Below, piece by piece: positions 22,352 through 34,745 of a stretch of 64,000 bases of DNA. Numbering within the stretch: the first letter of the stretch is position 1; the number at the start of each line of letters is the position of its first letter. The position numbers and the translations under genes were made by a program. Below the pieces are notes generated by a model that was given only the letters and a program-made list of their open reading frames with translations, ran no database searches and had not been told where the DNA came from. The DNA comes from Cryptomeria japonica (taxonomy: Eukaryota; Streptophyta; Pinopsida; Cupressales; Cupressaceae). The stretch is from contig NC_081413.1 of NCBI RefSeq assembly GCF_030272615.1, forward strand, positions 23,128,501 through 23,192,500. Direction: 5' to 3'.

Positions 22352-23209
22352 AGTTTTCATTCACGCAGGCTGGACAGCTATTGCTACGGCTTCCTTAGAT
22401 TGGATTGTGCCTAGTATTTAAGGACTCAGTGAGATGTAGAGAAGGTGGATTTGATGTGCTAGAAGGATGTTTCTAGATGTTTTTGGCCTATTTAAGAAAG
22501 GTTCGAACTAGTCTTAGCAAGCATTTCTCAGAAGATAAAATGGTGTATCGTTTTGGCCTTAGTTGTCTTTGCTGCAAGGAGACTTTGGAAGATCAGTGTG
22601 ACCGACTCTTTGATATTGATACAGAAGGCCAAATTTCCATTCAAGATTTTCTAGAGGATGCATTCAGTGAGGAAAGGCACTAGTGTGATGGGTATATTTA
22701 TGAAATCATTATGTGCTTAATGGTTGATGTGCTACATCAAAGGAGGCATGTGCTCATTAAATGGCAGGATTTGTGAGGGAAGAAAATGCAGAGGTCATGG
22801 GTGGTGTGGTTTTGAAGGTGGAAGAGCAATGGGCCAGTATACTGGGTCCCTTTTTCAATCCCGTTGTTTTCCTATCAGATGTGGATTGCTTGAATGCAGA
22901 GGACGAAGCCCAGTTAGTCACGGTTGCTCTTAGGAACAGGAAGGAGGAGTTTATGGCAGAAGCATGGGAAGTATTTTGGCTTGTGGTCACGAATGCAAAC
23001 ATGGGCCTGTTTAGGAGGATGATGCAGAATGATGATGGTTGGCTTTCAGAAGCTAGTATTGATAAGGTGGTGACTATTGGTGTGTAGGTGGCCACCATTT
23101 TGAGGCTTTTGTAATTTGGTAGTGTTTTGTTTTGTTTTGTAATGTCCAGTTGGTAGGCAAGTTGAGTCAGTCGAATATACTTCATAATCCTTTTTTCAAT
23201 TAATATAGG

Positions 23210-23247
23210 GTGCTATCTCCACCTTGATAGCACTTTTTTTTTTTTTT
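23210..23247. other. Hairpin GTGCTATC/GATAGCAC followed by T14
   Basis: Eight-base perfect stem with an eight-base loop, immediately followed by 14 T residues. In many LINE families a 3'-terminal stem-loop is what the reverse transcriptase recognises. The T-run is opposite in sense to a normal poly(A) tail on this strand. Confidence 0.55.
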
Positions 23248-23339
23248 AAATTAATCATTGGAAACCACATTAAAATTTTATTTTATTATTTGATACATAT
23301 CATTAATATTTCTACTTTTTCAATATGAAAGAACACATC

Positions 23340-23550
23340 TTTTTTATTTATTTTTTTACTCTCCCTCTCTATATATTTATCTCTCTCCCACTCTCCTTGA
23401 CCTTATCCCTCTCCCTCTCCCTCTCCCTCTCCTTCTCCATCTCTCTCTACCTATCTCTCTTTCTTTCTTTCTCTCACCCCTCTATCTTTTCCACTTCACA
23501 TCTGTCCATCTCTACCCATATTACTCTACTTCTCATATCTTTTCCACTTC

Positions 23551-23595
<45 letters not shown>

Positions 23596-23643
23596 TGTAC
23601 ATATAGATATAGATATAGATATCTACACACACACACACACACG
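23340..23643. repeat. Cluster of microsatellites
   Basis: In order: CTC/TCTCCC-rich tract (about 23350-23480), (AT)n at 23551-23575, (AG)n to about 23596, (GATATA)n to about 23625 and (AC)n to about 23642. Frames that cross it are low-complexity artefacts. Confidence 0.85.
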
Positions 23644-23754
23644 TACTTTTATGCCTTTCATATCTACCCCCATCATTTTATTTGGCATGAAAATGTGGGT
23701 CCCCCTTTTCCTATCTTTTGTTTTCTTTCTATTTTCCTTATCTTGTGTTTTTTC

Positions 23755-24930
23755 TTTCGATACTTCGGAACCCCAAAGTTCCAAGGTTCCCTTTTGTTTC
23801 TTTTTGTCTCTGCTTTGGAACCCCAGAACCCCGAAGTTCCGACGTTTTCTTTGTGTCTTTATTTTTCTACTAGGACCTCGGAACTTTGGAACCCTTAAGT
23901 CCCGAAACCTTGTTTGTGTTTTTGGGTTCAAGACTTCGGAACCCCAGAACCCTAAAGTTTTGAAGTCTTATCTTTTTTCTTGTGGATACCTTGGAGTTTC
24001 AAAATCCCAAAATCACGATTTCTTCATGTTTTGTTGTGTTTTGGTTTGAGTTTCAGAATTTCAGAATTCTGAAATCCTGAACTCGCTTTGTGTTTCACCC
24101 CGGAGTCTCGAGCTGTAGTTTTGCATGTGTCTGCACCTCGGAACCCCAGAACTCCAGACTTCTGAGCTTCTCTTTGTTTTTTTCTCGAGATCTCGGAACC
24201 CCAGAATCTCAAGGTTGTGTTTAGTGAGGTTGTACGGTCGTTCGACTGGAAGGTATAAATAGGCGGAAGGTATTATTTTTATTCATTTGTGCATTCCTTC
24301 TCTACAAAACTCAAGCTCTCCCTCCAGCCAATTTGCTTCCTCACCTTTTCGTGTTTCTCGGTTTGCCACCTCATCAGGTTGGTTGGTTTTTTTAATTTTT
24401 CCTTCTCATTTTTCATGTCATTTTATCTAGGTTAAATTAGATTTTTTATGCTTTCAATAAATTGGCCTTTCATTTTCTCGCCTTGTGGAGACCTAGTTTC
24501 AACGCTTTGGGATTCGAGAACCCTAAAATCTCAAAGTGCCTAAGTTTTACCCAACTCATCACCTTAGAACCTCAGAACTCCAGAGTTGTGAAGTGTTCAT
24601 TTGATAGGAGTATTACCCATCTCCTGATATTGGAACCTAGAAATCCCAGAGTCTTTTTTTCAATCTATCTTATCCACCTCATAACCCCAAAACCCTAGAG
24701 TTCTGAAATTGACTCTTGTAATGTTTTTCGGAACCTCAGAACCCCAGAGTTCCAAAATCTGCCATTTGAGGTCATGTACCAAACTTGGAATGTCGGAACC
24801 CCCAAGTTCTGAAGTTATTTTTTTCATCCTTTCCTTAACTCAGGATCCCAAAACCTCAAAATCCCAAAATTGGCTATTTTGAAGGGTTTCGTACCCTAGA
24901 TTCCCAAAACCATGGAGTTTCAGAGTATGT
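23755..24930 (+). repeat. Degenerate array of GGAACCCC-type repeats flanking a TATA box
   Basis: About 16 copies of a motif resembling CGGAACCCCAGAACCC plus GAAGTTCCGA occur at 45-65-base spacing, some with inverted halves (TTCGGAACC...AGTTCCGAA; also TCAGAATTCTGA at about 24060). The array runs on both sides of the TATA box at 24254 and ends 65 bases before the start codon of element A. This suggests a promoter and leader belonging to that element. Confidence 0.75.
24254..24261 (+). promoter_or_regulatory. TATA box upstream of element A
   Basis: AAGGTATAAATAGGCGG is a strong plant TATA context. A CT-rich transcription-start-like region follows (TTCCTTCTCTACAAAACTCAAG). A possible 5' splice site (CATCAG/GTTGGT, about 24378) and a 3' splice site (TTTTCTTGCAAG, about 24981) would remove most of the downstream repeats as a leader intron. 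Confidence 0.5.
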
Positions 24931-24994
24931 ATTGATTTTATAATATGATATAACAGCTAGTTATTGATCTTTTCTTGCAAGATAAAGCAGATTA

Positions 24995-27900
24995 ATGGAC
25001 CCATACCCAAGAAAGAAAAGGACAAAGGAAGAAGTAAAGCTTGATAAGAAGCCTGTAACAATGAAGTACCAATATCAAGGACAGACTCTCGCCTTGAAGC
25101 TAGGAGATGAAGTTTAGTGGGTGATTGATACTGAGATCGGGCATATAGATATTGAAGATATTAAAACCCAACTGGTCCATGCCTCTCATGCCCTTGAATA
25201 ACCATATAGGAGAATTAAGAGATCAGGGTTGGTTGAGGCGACTATATTCCCCCAAGCTATGCAATCACCAAAGTTGATAAATGACAATTTCCCAACACTA
25301 CCAACCATACACCATAAAATATGTTGATGCAAATGGGAATGTGCTTATAGATCTATCGATGGATATGATAGGAATGACCTTTGGGATACTAGTGAGGGAG
25401 GAATTTTTAGTAACAAGTGAAGAGCAGTCCACCTCTATATTTGTGAAGAATGCTTCTAGCTACAAAAGACAAATCAATGAAGCATGGGTTGAGGATCCCA
25501 AGAAGACATGGCTAAAGGCCACATATATTCTTAGAGTATATTTCTAGGAACCTCAAAGAGACCTCATCATCATGTTGAGTAGAACCTTTGGAAAGCTAGA
25601 GAGTAGGCATTTTTGATAACTTAATGATGATCAAATAGTACCAAACCGGTACTGAGAGGGGGGGGTGAATCAGTATAGACAAAAACACAATCTTAAACTG
25701 GTTTTTCAACTAAAACTTATGCACTGACAGACAAACAATAGCACTGGTCCTTCAACAGAGTTCAACCAGAAAAACCCAGTGTAACTGAGACAAGCAAAGA
25801 CCGGTTGACACTTATCTTCTCATATAATCTAACTCTTCATTCCCATTTCACCCTAATGCATGAACATGCAATCTACCATCAAAGATGTACATATTACAGA
25901 AAGATCAACATGCATCACCACTTAATCAGAAAATGATCATAACATCACATGAAGAAAGCATCACACATGACACACATATTTTTCACGTGGAAACCCAACT
26001 GGGTAAAACCACGGTGGGGATGAATACCCACAAGCTTGTTTTTGAACTCTTTGGAAGTTTGCTCTGTTAGGAGCCTTATCCGGTTAAAGAGGAATGGATC
26101 TTGTTAGGGATCACCCGGTTAAGGGTAAACCCTATTAAGGGTGCCTTGTTAGAGGATTTCAAGAACTCAATAGCTAAAGGATATCAATGACTCAGTAGCT
26201 TCGAGTTACCCTGTTAGACGATTTTCAACAAGCCGGTTAAGGCTACCCTATTAGGGGATTTCATAACTGTTGAAATGGTTAAAGATCAACAGGTATATCA
26301 ATGACCTGATAATAGCACTCAATGCCAATGCAGATCCGCTTAAGCTCCTCTTCACCTTCTGCACTTACACTCTGCAGATATAACTTGTCTCCTCTAGTCT
26401 GGCAAGAATCATGTATCTCTTCTCTTAGATACACACACACAACTTTTGCCAACAAACTCTGAAAGAATCACAACATTGACCTTATAGGACAATAGACAGG
26501 TCGGTAGCATAAACCCTAGACCTGTTAGGTTAAGGAATTCAAATGGTTCAATTCTGACCATTGATCATACGGTATTGAATGCAACAGTCTTGATCCAATC
26601 TCAAGACATTCTCCATCGTTTGTTTTCCACCGATTTCATGGCAGCTAGTAACCCATCACATGTTATCACCGTTTACAAACTTTGCACATTCTCGAGGTAG
26701 ATAGGGATAGTCTTCTTCATGTAAGATCCTTTACGCACACAAGGCTGACGTGGCAACATGATCTATTCTTTGTTATACTACTAACTCATCACACAAAGAT
26801 CACCGATTGAGTCACATAGGCTTGAGGTACTCCAACCAGAAATCCTGAAGTGGAAACTACCTACCAACCGGTAGTCATACAATGCTTCCATGTGTTGGTT
26901 CCCATTTCAACATGTCGGTTCACCTTGACATGCCGATTCACCTTGAACAAATATACTGCTTTACTTTGGCATATATATCGATTCTCACATAATTTTGACG
27001 GGAAAAGAATATTTCGATTAGCCACAAATTATTTTAGATAATATTCATAATCAGCTGACCATAGTCCTCCAAATGAAGAATTTATTTATGACTTCTTATT
27101 TTATATGGGTGGTAGCGCGTGCTAGCAAGTTTCTACGACTAAAGACAAAAGGAAAACTCAAAGAAGAGCCTGGATAGAAAAGAGTGGGAATATTACACCC
27201 AGTTGCCTATCTCTCAAGCAAAGTTGCATTTTAAAAGATTGAATGATGCTTTTATATATATTGTTATAATAAATCTAACCAATGATGTAGGATATAGGTT
27301 GACCCCAGAGGCAATACAAATAATTAAAGAATGGGGGTGTTGGTTCTTATAAAACCAACGATCTATATACCTTCAGGTTAGCAGGTTCATCGGTAATCCA
27401 CTCCTTTTGTCAAGATTTTGAAGCAACAAAATAATCATTCTAGAGTATGTTAGTCAATTAGTTGGTCTACAGGCATTGCTGACACAGAAGCACAAGACGA
27501 GAATTATTTTTCCTGTCTCCCTAGAACACTACACATGTCTTAGCATCCAAGCAACTAAGGCGATAGGACAAGAACTCCAAGATCTTAATTTGAAGGAGTT
27601 TGAGTACTCAAGGGATAGATATGATCCATATGGTAAGCTGAAACAGATGATGCCCATCTCCTACAAGGATCACAAGCTAGCCCTAGAGGATTTATAGGCT
27701 AATTTGCAGGACAATTTTGAGGCCAAGGAGAAAAGATATTATAGGTTGACAGTACCTCAAATTAGGGATTTTGAGATTGAAACAAATATTCCAAAGGAAT
27801 TGAGAGATGATGGATAATTACTAGATCTAGTTTTAAAAAAACCATAATTGATAAGAAACCCCTCACTCCTATTAGATGTTTAGGCCAAGAAGAAGTGGAC

Positions 27901-30029
27901 ATTGATGTTGTTACTACAAAGGTTGTTGAGAGGACAAACCAATGGCTCATTTTGAGAATTCGGCCAAGTGTAGCCAGGGAAAACAAGAAGGTCAAAGCTA
28001 CTAATAACCCTCGGGCTAAAGTACATAAAGAATATACAAGGAGGAAAATGTTTGATTCAAGAAATAATACCTCAACCAATCCTAAAGAGGTAGCAGTACC
28101 AATTGATAATTGGGAGTTGAAGAGGCAGTTGATGCCAAAATGAAAGAATCTATTTTTTTGAAAATTATTGTTGAACATGGGATCACCACAAGGTTTCAAG
28201 CTATCCCACAAGCTTCCATTACTCTCATTGTCCCTAATATTGGGATTATTCCAGGAGAGAACGTTGTAGAATCAGAAGCTCAAGAGAAACATGCTCCTTT
28301 AGCACAACATCCTCCTATACAAAAGGCTACACCTCCTCTAGTGCCAAGTTAAGAATAAGTCATCATTCATAATATTGAGACTGATTTAGATCAAGATAAT
28401 GAACTAATTGTAGTTATAGTAAAGAAGAGGAAAGTTGAAAAGAAACAAGAACCATCAATATAGGTGCAACCTATGGAAATAAATGTGTAGGTTATGGAAG
28501 AAGAAAGATATGATGAGGAACATGATGAACGGGATGAAAGAATGGTCCTTACTCCTCGGGACCAAGAAATATTACTCCAATAGTTAGAGAGGATGAACAA
28601 AAATAGATAGAGGGAATAGAAAGGGTATTTGAAGAGGAAGTTTCTAAGAAGTTGGAGGATCTATCAAAGCAACAAAAACCCGCTCCCAATCAAGTGCTTT
28701 AGGATAATCTTGCTCAACAGGTTGCTCAATTTAAACAAAATCCACCAACTCCTCCACATTAGCAAGAGCAGGAGGAGGAACAACAAAAACAACAACATGA
28801 AGAGCAATGAGAAGAATAACAGGAACAAGATCTAGATTCTCACAGGATCACTGCTGAAATAACAGTGTAGGGAGAGGAACAAGATGAATATATGCCTCAA
28901 TGGTTAAATTTTACCTTCAAGAAAAAGGAAAAGTTTGTCCTCCCTAAAGTAACTTTGCAGGATGTAATTACTAAATCCCCTAGGAGAGGAAAGGAAGAAA
29001 GAACAATTCATCATCTCTTTAAGGATGGATTCAAGGGATATAATTGCTAGCATAGAAACACTAGCTAAAGATTCTAAGGAAGCATCTCTGGCCACCCCTA
29101 GGTACCAAGTATCATAAGTTAATTTGGGTAGATAGACCAAGTGGGGGGAGATTGACACTCTAGTTGTCATGACTTCTACTATTTGAACAAGAATGGAGGA
29201 GTATAAAATGAAAGCAGAAGTCAAGGCACAATTGAGGCAATATAAGAGGTTAATCATGGAGATAGCCAAGCCTCTTAACTCTAGAATTGATGATACCTTG
29301 TCATCTACCTCATCTCTTCCATAGGGTGACATAAAGGAATTATATGATATGAGGAAATTAGCAACATCGATTAAGAACTGGGCTAAAGATCAATTAAATA
29401 AAGTTAAAATGTTCCTACAAAATACAATGGAGATAGTTGAAGAAGCTTATTTTAATGAAAATTGTCTTATTTACTATTCTACGCAATGGGAATGGCAGCT
29501 TCTTCAACTCTCAAAACAACACGAGATCATGAAAAATATCAAAGGATTAGAAGAGGATGTGATTGCTAAAGAGGGTCTTTTGGGAGGTGAGACTATTGAT
29601 AGATTACAATCATATATAGATATTATAGATTTGAAGATGGAAATAATGGAGTGAAGCCACATCAAGGTTCTTAAAGAACATCCTCCACTCCTTGATGCAC
29701 TTGAGCAATATGAGCAATTCCTGGTAAAATTATTGGGAAAGTATGGTCACAGTCTCAAGCAAGATGGGGAATTGCATCAAGAGGCTATACTCAAAAAGTG
29801 GGATTCTTATGTTGCTGATCATTTTGCAGACACTGCGGAGTAAATTATGGAAATAATGAATAGGTATATGTATGTGATATTCCAGTGTCAAGGGATTGAG
29901 ACAATAATGGATCAAGTGGTCAATAAATCAGAAAGTATAAAAGAGACACTTAGAGTATCTAAATTCAAGATAAATCATATTATTGATCGACCCATTACTT
30001 CCCTAGACTGCTTCATCAATAACTACTAG
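24995..30029 (+). pseudogene. Element A: decayed long ORF of an unrecognised retroelement-like family
   Basis: From ATG at 24995 (MDPYPRKKRTKEEVKLDKKP) a coding-like sequence continues with stops and shifts to about 30029, interrupted by a solo LTR at 25628-27071. Recognisable blocks are NGNVLIDLSMDMIGMTFGI (25330-25390); LEYVSQLVGLQALLTQKHK (about 27430-27490); YDPYGKL (27620); a Gln/Glu-rich hydrophilic middle (28270-28910); and a helical C-terminus (29349-29900). The blocks from 27280 on align with element B in order (EVLRQIGGVQ in B for EYVSQLVGLQ here; SYDP in B for RYDP here). Internal stops are mostly TAG and TAA. I see no polymerase, integrase, protease or RNase H motif. A structural (gag-like) protein of a non-autonomous element is the best guess. 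Confidence 0.5.
25628..27071 (-). mobile_element. Solo LTR, copia type, with 5-bp target duplication AATGA
   Basis: The segment starts TGATCAAATAG and ends TAGTCCTCCA, with AATGA directly on both sides (25623-25627 and 27072-27076). Removing it rejoins element A in frame (LNEEFIYDFLFYMGG). Near the left end is ACTGAGAGGGGGGGTGAATC. About 340 bases further on is GTGGAAACCCAACTGGGTAA and then ACCACGGTGGG, which on the minus strand is a GGTTTT..CCC..GGGTTTCCAC arrangement common in U5 of plant copia LTRs. The same pair of motifs occurs at 43289/43430 and 63580/63680. No internal region is present, so this is a solo LTR. Confidence 0.8.
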
Positions 30030-30939
30030 AACTATAAGAGAAAGAGAATAATAAACAAGTGGTTGTAAAAATCCAAGTGCTTGTTGGAGCACCATCACCG
30101 CCACCACAGCTAAGTTGTCAACTAGAGTTGCATCTTATACTTGCTTTTTGAGCATTATTTTTGCATGATTCGAAGTTTTTGTTGTTGGACCACCATTTTG
30201 GAAGTGAACTAGTTTAGAAGTACTTAACTAGAGTTCACAGGAAGCAACTTGCATATCAACTACGACTCCCTCTTTTTTTTGTAATCCTAGCTTATAGGCA
30301 TGGTGTCTTCCTAGAATGTAGTGTAGAACTCTATCAATTGTAGAATTTGGGTCATTTTGAGGGTCCCCGAATTGATGATTTGAGGTTTATTTTAGAGAGA
30401 TTGTTTTGTTTTCATACAAACTTCATGAGTTATTGAAGATTTTGTTATTCATCTTTGAAGTTTAATACAAACAGAAGCTTGTGGATTGCCTGATGTACAC
30501 ATGTGTTCTATTGGTTATTGTTCTTCATAATTTGATATCTTTTTCATTTGAATCAATAAATTGTTCTTTTGGGATTATTCTCTTATGAATCATATTGCGC
30601 ATGTTAATGGTATATGAGGAATTAATTGATAAAGTGATTATTATTTGGTGATATTCATTTCCATTTATGTGCAAGGTTGCCTGGCTTTGCATGTTTTCCG
30701 GAGCCTTACATTGAATGTTGATTAGGTGTTGTTGATAATATTTAGATTGCAGAATACTAATTGTGTATCACACTGAGTTGTTATTGTGTTGATTTCATTG
30801 TTATTTCCTACTACCCTGATCAATATTTTAATATTTCTTTTAAGTTAAAATTGAAAAATACAAAAAAAAAAAAAGTAATTCAAAGTGAGTAGTTACAACC
30901 AGTAAGCCCCTTGACAAGTGTGATTGCATCAACCACTGA
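30030..30939. other. No recognisable gene (3' flank of element A)
   Basis: T-rich sequence without coding signal, possibly the 3' untranslated part of element A. An A-run lies at about 30857-30873. Confidence 0.45.
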
Positions 30940-31930
30940 GTGACCCCAAGACAAGGATGGTTGTAGAGTAAAAAGTCCCAAGACATAAGATATGAGCATA
31001 TAACAACAATTTAGATATGACAAGGCCATAAATAGGCTTAATATGAGATATGAGGGAGTACACTAAAACAAGGGCCTAAAACAAAATTGTGAAGTTGTAA
31101 TGGATTAAAAATTAGGGCACTAATTTTATCCCCCATTTTAATGGTAGTATGAACTTATTCTCATACTCATAGTAAAGTAGAGAGAGAGAGAGAGAGAGAG
31201 TAACAAGGGATAACATAACACTAAGTTTGAGAGAGAAACACCCAAGCTTAGGATCTTAAATTGAGCACATAAAAAACTCCAAGGAAGGACACGGAAGAAA
31301 AAAGAATTTAAAAAAAGGCAAAAAAAGACACACAAAAGGGTTAGTACTAAAAATGAAGGCTCCAAGTCAACTATATCAATTGATGAAACAAGAAACCATG
31401 GTCCAATAACTAGTAAGGTATTTTATTCTAGGGGTCAATGAGCTAGAATCCATGAACTCCATTGACCAACAAGGTATATTATGTTGGGTGATACATGGTT
31501 GCATAATGGATTCTACTGGCTAGCCAGTTATGTCATGCCAAGTGATCCATGAAAAGAGACACGAATTCTACTAGCCAACAAGATGCATTATGTTGTGTGA
31601 TCCATGCAATGCAACAAATGATTATACTAGAAAACTTCATTATGCTAGGTAACAAATAATGACATGTTAGATGGCAACACTTCTTAACAATCAAACTAGC
31701 AAGCCTTGCTATACTAGTCGATCAACTCTTCAAAGAATGTGATCCTATTTTGCTAAAGGATTAAAATAGGAAGTTATGCTATGCTAGAAGATTGGGATCA
31801 TATGGAATCACACAAATTTAACAAGGTGTATTATGATAGGTTATCCATAGATCAAAAATTGCTTAAAAATATTGCACTAGTAAGCCACACTATACTAGAT
31901 CAAAATGGTATGTAAGCCACCAGAGTCATG
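30940..31930. repeat. Degenerate tandem repeat, ~65-75 bp period
   Basis: Loose units of the form CTAGCAAGCCATATTATGCT (approximate) followed by AGGTGATCCATG recur about ten times, clearest between 31400 and 31900. An (AG)n tract lies at 31174-31200. No coding region. Confidence 0.5.
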
Positions 31931-31959
31931 CAGGAGCATCCCCAGTTCATAGCAATCTT

Positions 31960-32775
31960 GCATCAACCAAAAACATTTTCTTTCTATTTGTAGTTTCAGC
32001 TTTTGCTTTCTACGTGTCCCGGTTTTGGTTCACCGGATCCGTAGAGTTGGATTCTACTTGAAGACTTGATCATCTTTCTTGTTTCCAGATCGCATCACAT
32101 TTGGGTCATTTTCCAGCAAGATATCGCTATCAGTTTCCTGTTACCGGTTGATAGTTCTTGTTACTCGTTGCCTGGGCCTATTTTGGTGATCTACTAGAAC
32201 CTCTTCTGAAGCTTGCGGAGCCTTGGGCGTTGATTTCGATGTTCCTTGGCATGTGGCCGACCTTTTTCTGCGATCTACGTTTCATCCTTTGGATTTTCTA
32301 GAAGAATCTCTTGGTAGATGCTGACCTTGTTTATTTTACACGTTAGGTCTTGTTCTTCGAGTTTTGATCCATTTTTGGCGTGACTGGATCCTTTGGATCG
32401 ATATATATAATTGTAATTGTGCATTAGAATGAAAGGAATTGAAGAGTCAAGTAGCAAGATTTTGCATAGAAGATAGATCTTAAGATTCAAGGTCCTAGTT
32501 GTGACCTATTATGTATGTTCTACCAGGCTTGTGAGCGGATTATGCTGTAACCCAGTTGTTACCGGTTGGTTGTAACCAATTTTCATGAAATAAAACAATA
32601 TGTTCTGCATTGCCTCCATCATATATTTGTGTTTTTGTTGTGTTACTCTTGTTGACCGTTCCGGATTGATCTCTTTGAGGTCCCTCATCGTCGGTGACTG
32701 CTTCATAGAGATAGATTTTTCACTATGTACTTCTAGGGGCACTATGCAACACAACACCACCACCTTGTGGGTAAA
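31960..32775 (+). repeat. Probable LTR remnant with TATA box at 32402
   Basis: Mixed-composition sequence ending in GGTTGTAACCAATTTTCATGA followed by AATAAAACAAT resembles the R/U5 part of a plant LTR. TATATATAA at 32402-32410 could be its TATA box. I found no matching termini or target duplication. Confidence 0.35.
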
Positions 32776-32779
32776 ACAA

Positions 32780-33310
32780 TAAATAACTAAAGCAACAAGG
32801 AGGCCTTATATTACCCCCCTAAAGATTTCAACATATTATCATGTTGATATCTTAAGGAGGATAGAGATCCACACGAAGGATAAAAGACCTTCAAATCCAA
32901 GGAGACATCCTTAACAATAATGTATGTGTCCCAAGGTATGAACAGATACTTAAAAGGATACAAATCTTCAAGTAAGGAAAAGATAGTTGTAAATATATCT
33001 TGAAACAACTATAAATTGATCATTGAGGATACATAGCTATCAAAGGGGGAGGAAGAGATATTTGCCTAATTATATCTACCTCCAAAAAGAGAGGAGATCA
33101 CTTAGAAAGATGACATATTCAACATTAAGAAAGGAGAAAGAGATCAAGAATATACACCTTCCCTATTGCTAGGAGAGAAGATTCTAAATGAAGAATTGCA
33201 CGCTTTCAACACTAAGGAGATATTATTTATCAAAGATGTACATTTTCAAGAAAGAAAGAGGTCCTAATCAAGGATACATACCTCCAAGGATAAGATCCTC
33301 ATGAAGGAAA
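32780..33310. repeat. Degenerate AAGGAGA/GATC-rich repeats
   Basis: Purine-rich loose repeats of about 50-60 bases with elements like AAGGATAMATACCTTCAA and GGAGAAAGAGATC. Unit boundaries are unclear. Confidence 0.3.
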
Positions 33311-33339
33311 AACAATTCTATGTATTCAAGCATCCCACA

Positions 33340-34740
33340 AGTTCAATTTTGCATTTAATTCTTCAATCTTGTCATCTCATTCTTTCAACTTTTTTTGCAA
33401 GACACTCTTTTGTTCTCTTAGTGCAATGCACTTTTTTCAATATTCTGATACAATTTTTTTGTTTTGTTAAGCTCATTTTGAAATTATTTGTTCTTCTAAT
33501 CAAACCTTTTCAACTTTTCTTCAAAAGTGACATTTTTTTCATCTCTTAGATTATTTTAAAATTCTTTAAGCTTGAGTCTTGTTTCATTGAGCTCATTTTG
33601 CAGCCCTACAGCTTTGCCTTCCAACTCTACCTTAGATGAATCCCTCAAGCACCTATCGATATTCAATCATTATTTCCTTCAATTCCTTAGTTTCCTTCAA
33701 TTTCGGGATGTTTTTTTTCTTGTAGGAGAAGACGTCATATATAGAAATCTGAAATTTTAAATATATTCATGAATTATATATTTATATAACATTGTAATGC
33801 ATAGCAACATAATAACATTTATAAATCAGAATCTAGATTCTAAATCTAAAATGATTGAATCAATGATCATTCATCAAATCATCATAAAACTAAGAACACA
33901 TCAAATGTATCAAATGGAATCATCATAGAATAAGAACATAGGATAGCATCACGAGCAAATGAGAGTTCAAATTTCAATTTCAGACATTTATAAATATAAT
34001 TCAGTGAAACAATGAAAAGTAGATCACTCTCAAGTATCATATCGCTTCCATTGATTAATATCTATATTAAAATTTAATTTAATAATTAATTTATTAATTC
34101 CATTGATTATAGTTGCACTTCCATATTAAAAATATCACTGTTTTAATATTAAAAATAGATACTATATTTATAAGAAAATAAAAATTAATGACTCCCGCCT
34201 GTCCAAGGGAGCACCATTTCTGAGTTTCCAAGATGGTTTCCGAAAATTTTGCTTGATCAAGGACGGCTTGAAAAGGTTTCCGACGTTCCCCCATCCCCCG
34301 TCCCCCGTCGCCCGTCCCCCATCCCCCCCAAACCTGTGCTTAAGATGGAAACGCATTTCTGGATAACACTGATTTTTTTCATATCTTAGTTAAATGCAGA
34401 ATTCTTCAGCTTCAGTCTTGTTTCATTCATCTCATTCCTTTCCAGATCTTTTTCCATTTTACTTTTTTCTTTGTCATGGTCGTACAAGAATCAACACAGT
34501 CTAATAATTTGTGGTTCAACACCCTTTTCCTATAAACTGCAGAATCAAACTTATTTTGTAACTTTACAATTTCTGCTTGCATATATCTGCCTTACAATCA
34601 TTCCATAAGAATAAATTTTTAATTTAGCTTCTTAATCATATTGTTGCATTCCTTCACCTTATTTTCCAGCTTATTTTTGTCTGCCCTAATTGAGAGCATA
34701 AATTTTGACGGCTCTCACACAATATTTCTCTTTGATTGAT
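33340..34740 (-). pseudogene. Degraded copy of the coiled-coil repeat gene
   Basis: On the minus strand, 33670-33340 reads LEGKAVGLQNELNETRLKLK followed by NLRDEK and EEKLKRF. It aligns with the copy at 15068-15700 (LEGKVAGL, LNATRLKLKEF, NLRDEKKHLQEKLKGF) despite several stops. A second block at about 34730-34390 matches the 'CK...VKLQ...' part and ends in NETRLKLKNSAF. About 700 bases between the blocks (33690-34370) do not match and look inserted. Confidence 0.6.
34287..34333. repeat. C-rich low-complexity tract (CCCCCRTCCCC...)
   Basis: Repeated CCCCCGT/CCCCCAT hexamer-like runs in a strongly AT-rich setting. The minus strand has at least six runs of three or more G. Confidence 0.85.
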
Positions 34741-34745
34741 GAAAC

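Larger units (their letters stand above)
16346..23247 (+). mobile_element. LINE (plant L1 type), copy 2, nearly full coding length but broken
   Basis: In order on the plus strand: end of the ORF1 zinc-knuckle region, endonuclease, a ~1.15-kb foreign insertion, reverse transcriptase, zf-RVT region, RNase H, then a 1-kb 3' region. It starts abruptly inside ORF1 at the edge of the coiled-coil gene, consistent with 5' truncation on insertion. The 3' limit is set provisionally at the T-run after a hairpin (23210-23247), and I could not find a target duplication. Many stops and shifts make it inactive. Confidence 0.8.
22250..23247 (+). other. LINE 3' region with a coding-like ORF and two hairpins
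   Basis: After the RNase H stop there is a 23-base perfect hairpin (22329-22351), then a frame (22477-22680) and another open frame of 108 codons (22761-23087) beginning MAGFVREENAEVMGGVVLKV. The latter reads like a folded domain (hydrophobic and charged residues balanced, Trp/Phe-rich helices) but I do not recognise it. The region ends with a second hairpin and 14 T residues. Confidence 0.4.

Noticed and set aside
23325-23931. Ser/Leu-rich and Cys/Val-rich open frames
   Set aside because: Produced by CTCTCC, AT, AG and AC microsatellites and the start of the GGAACCCC array.
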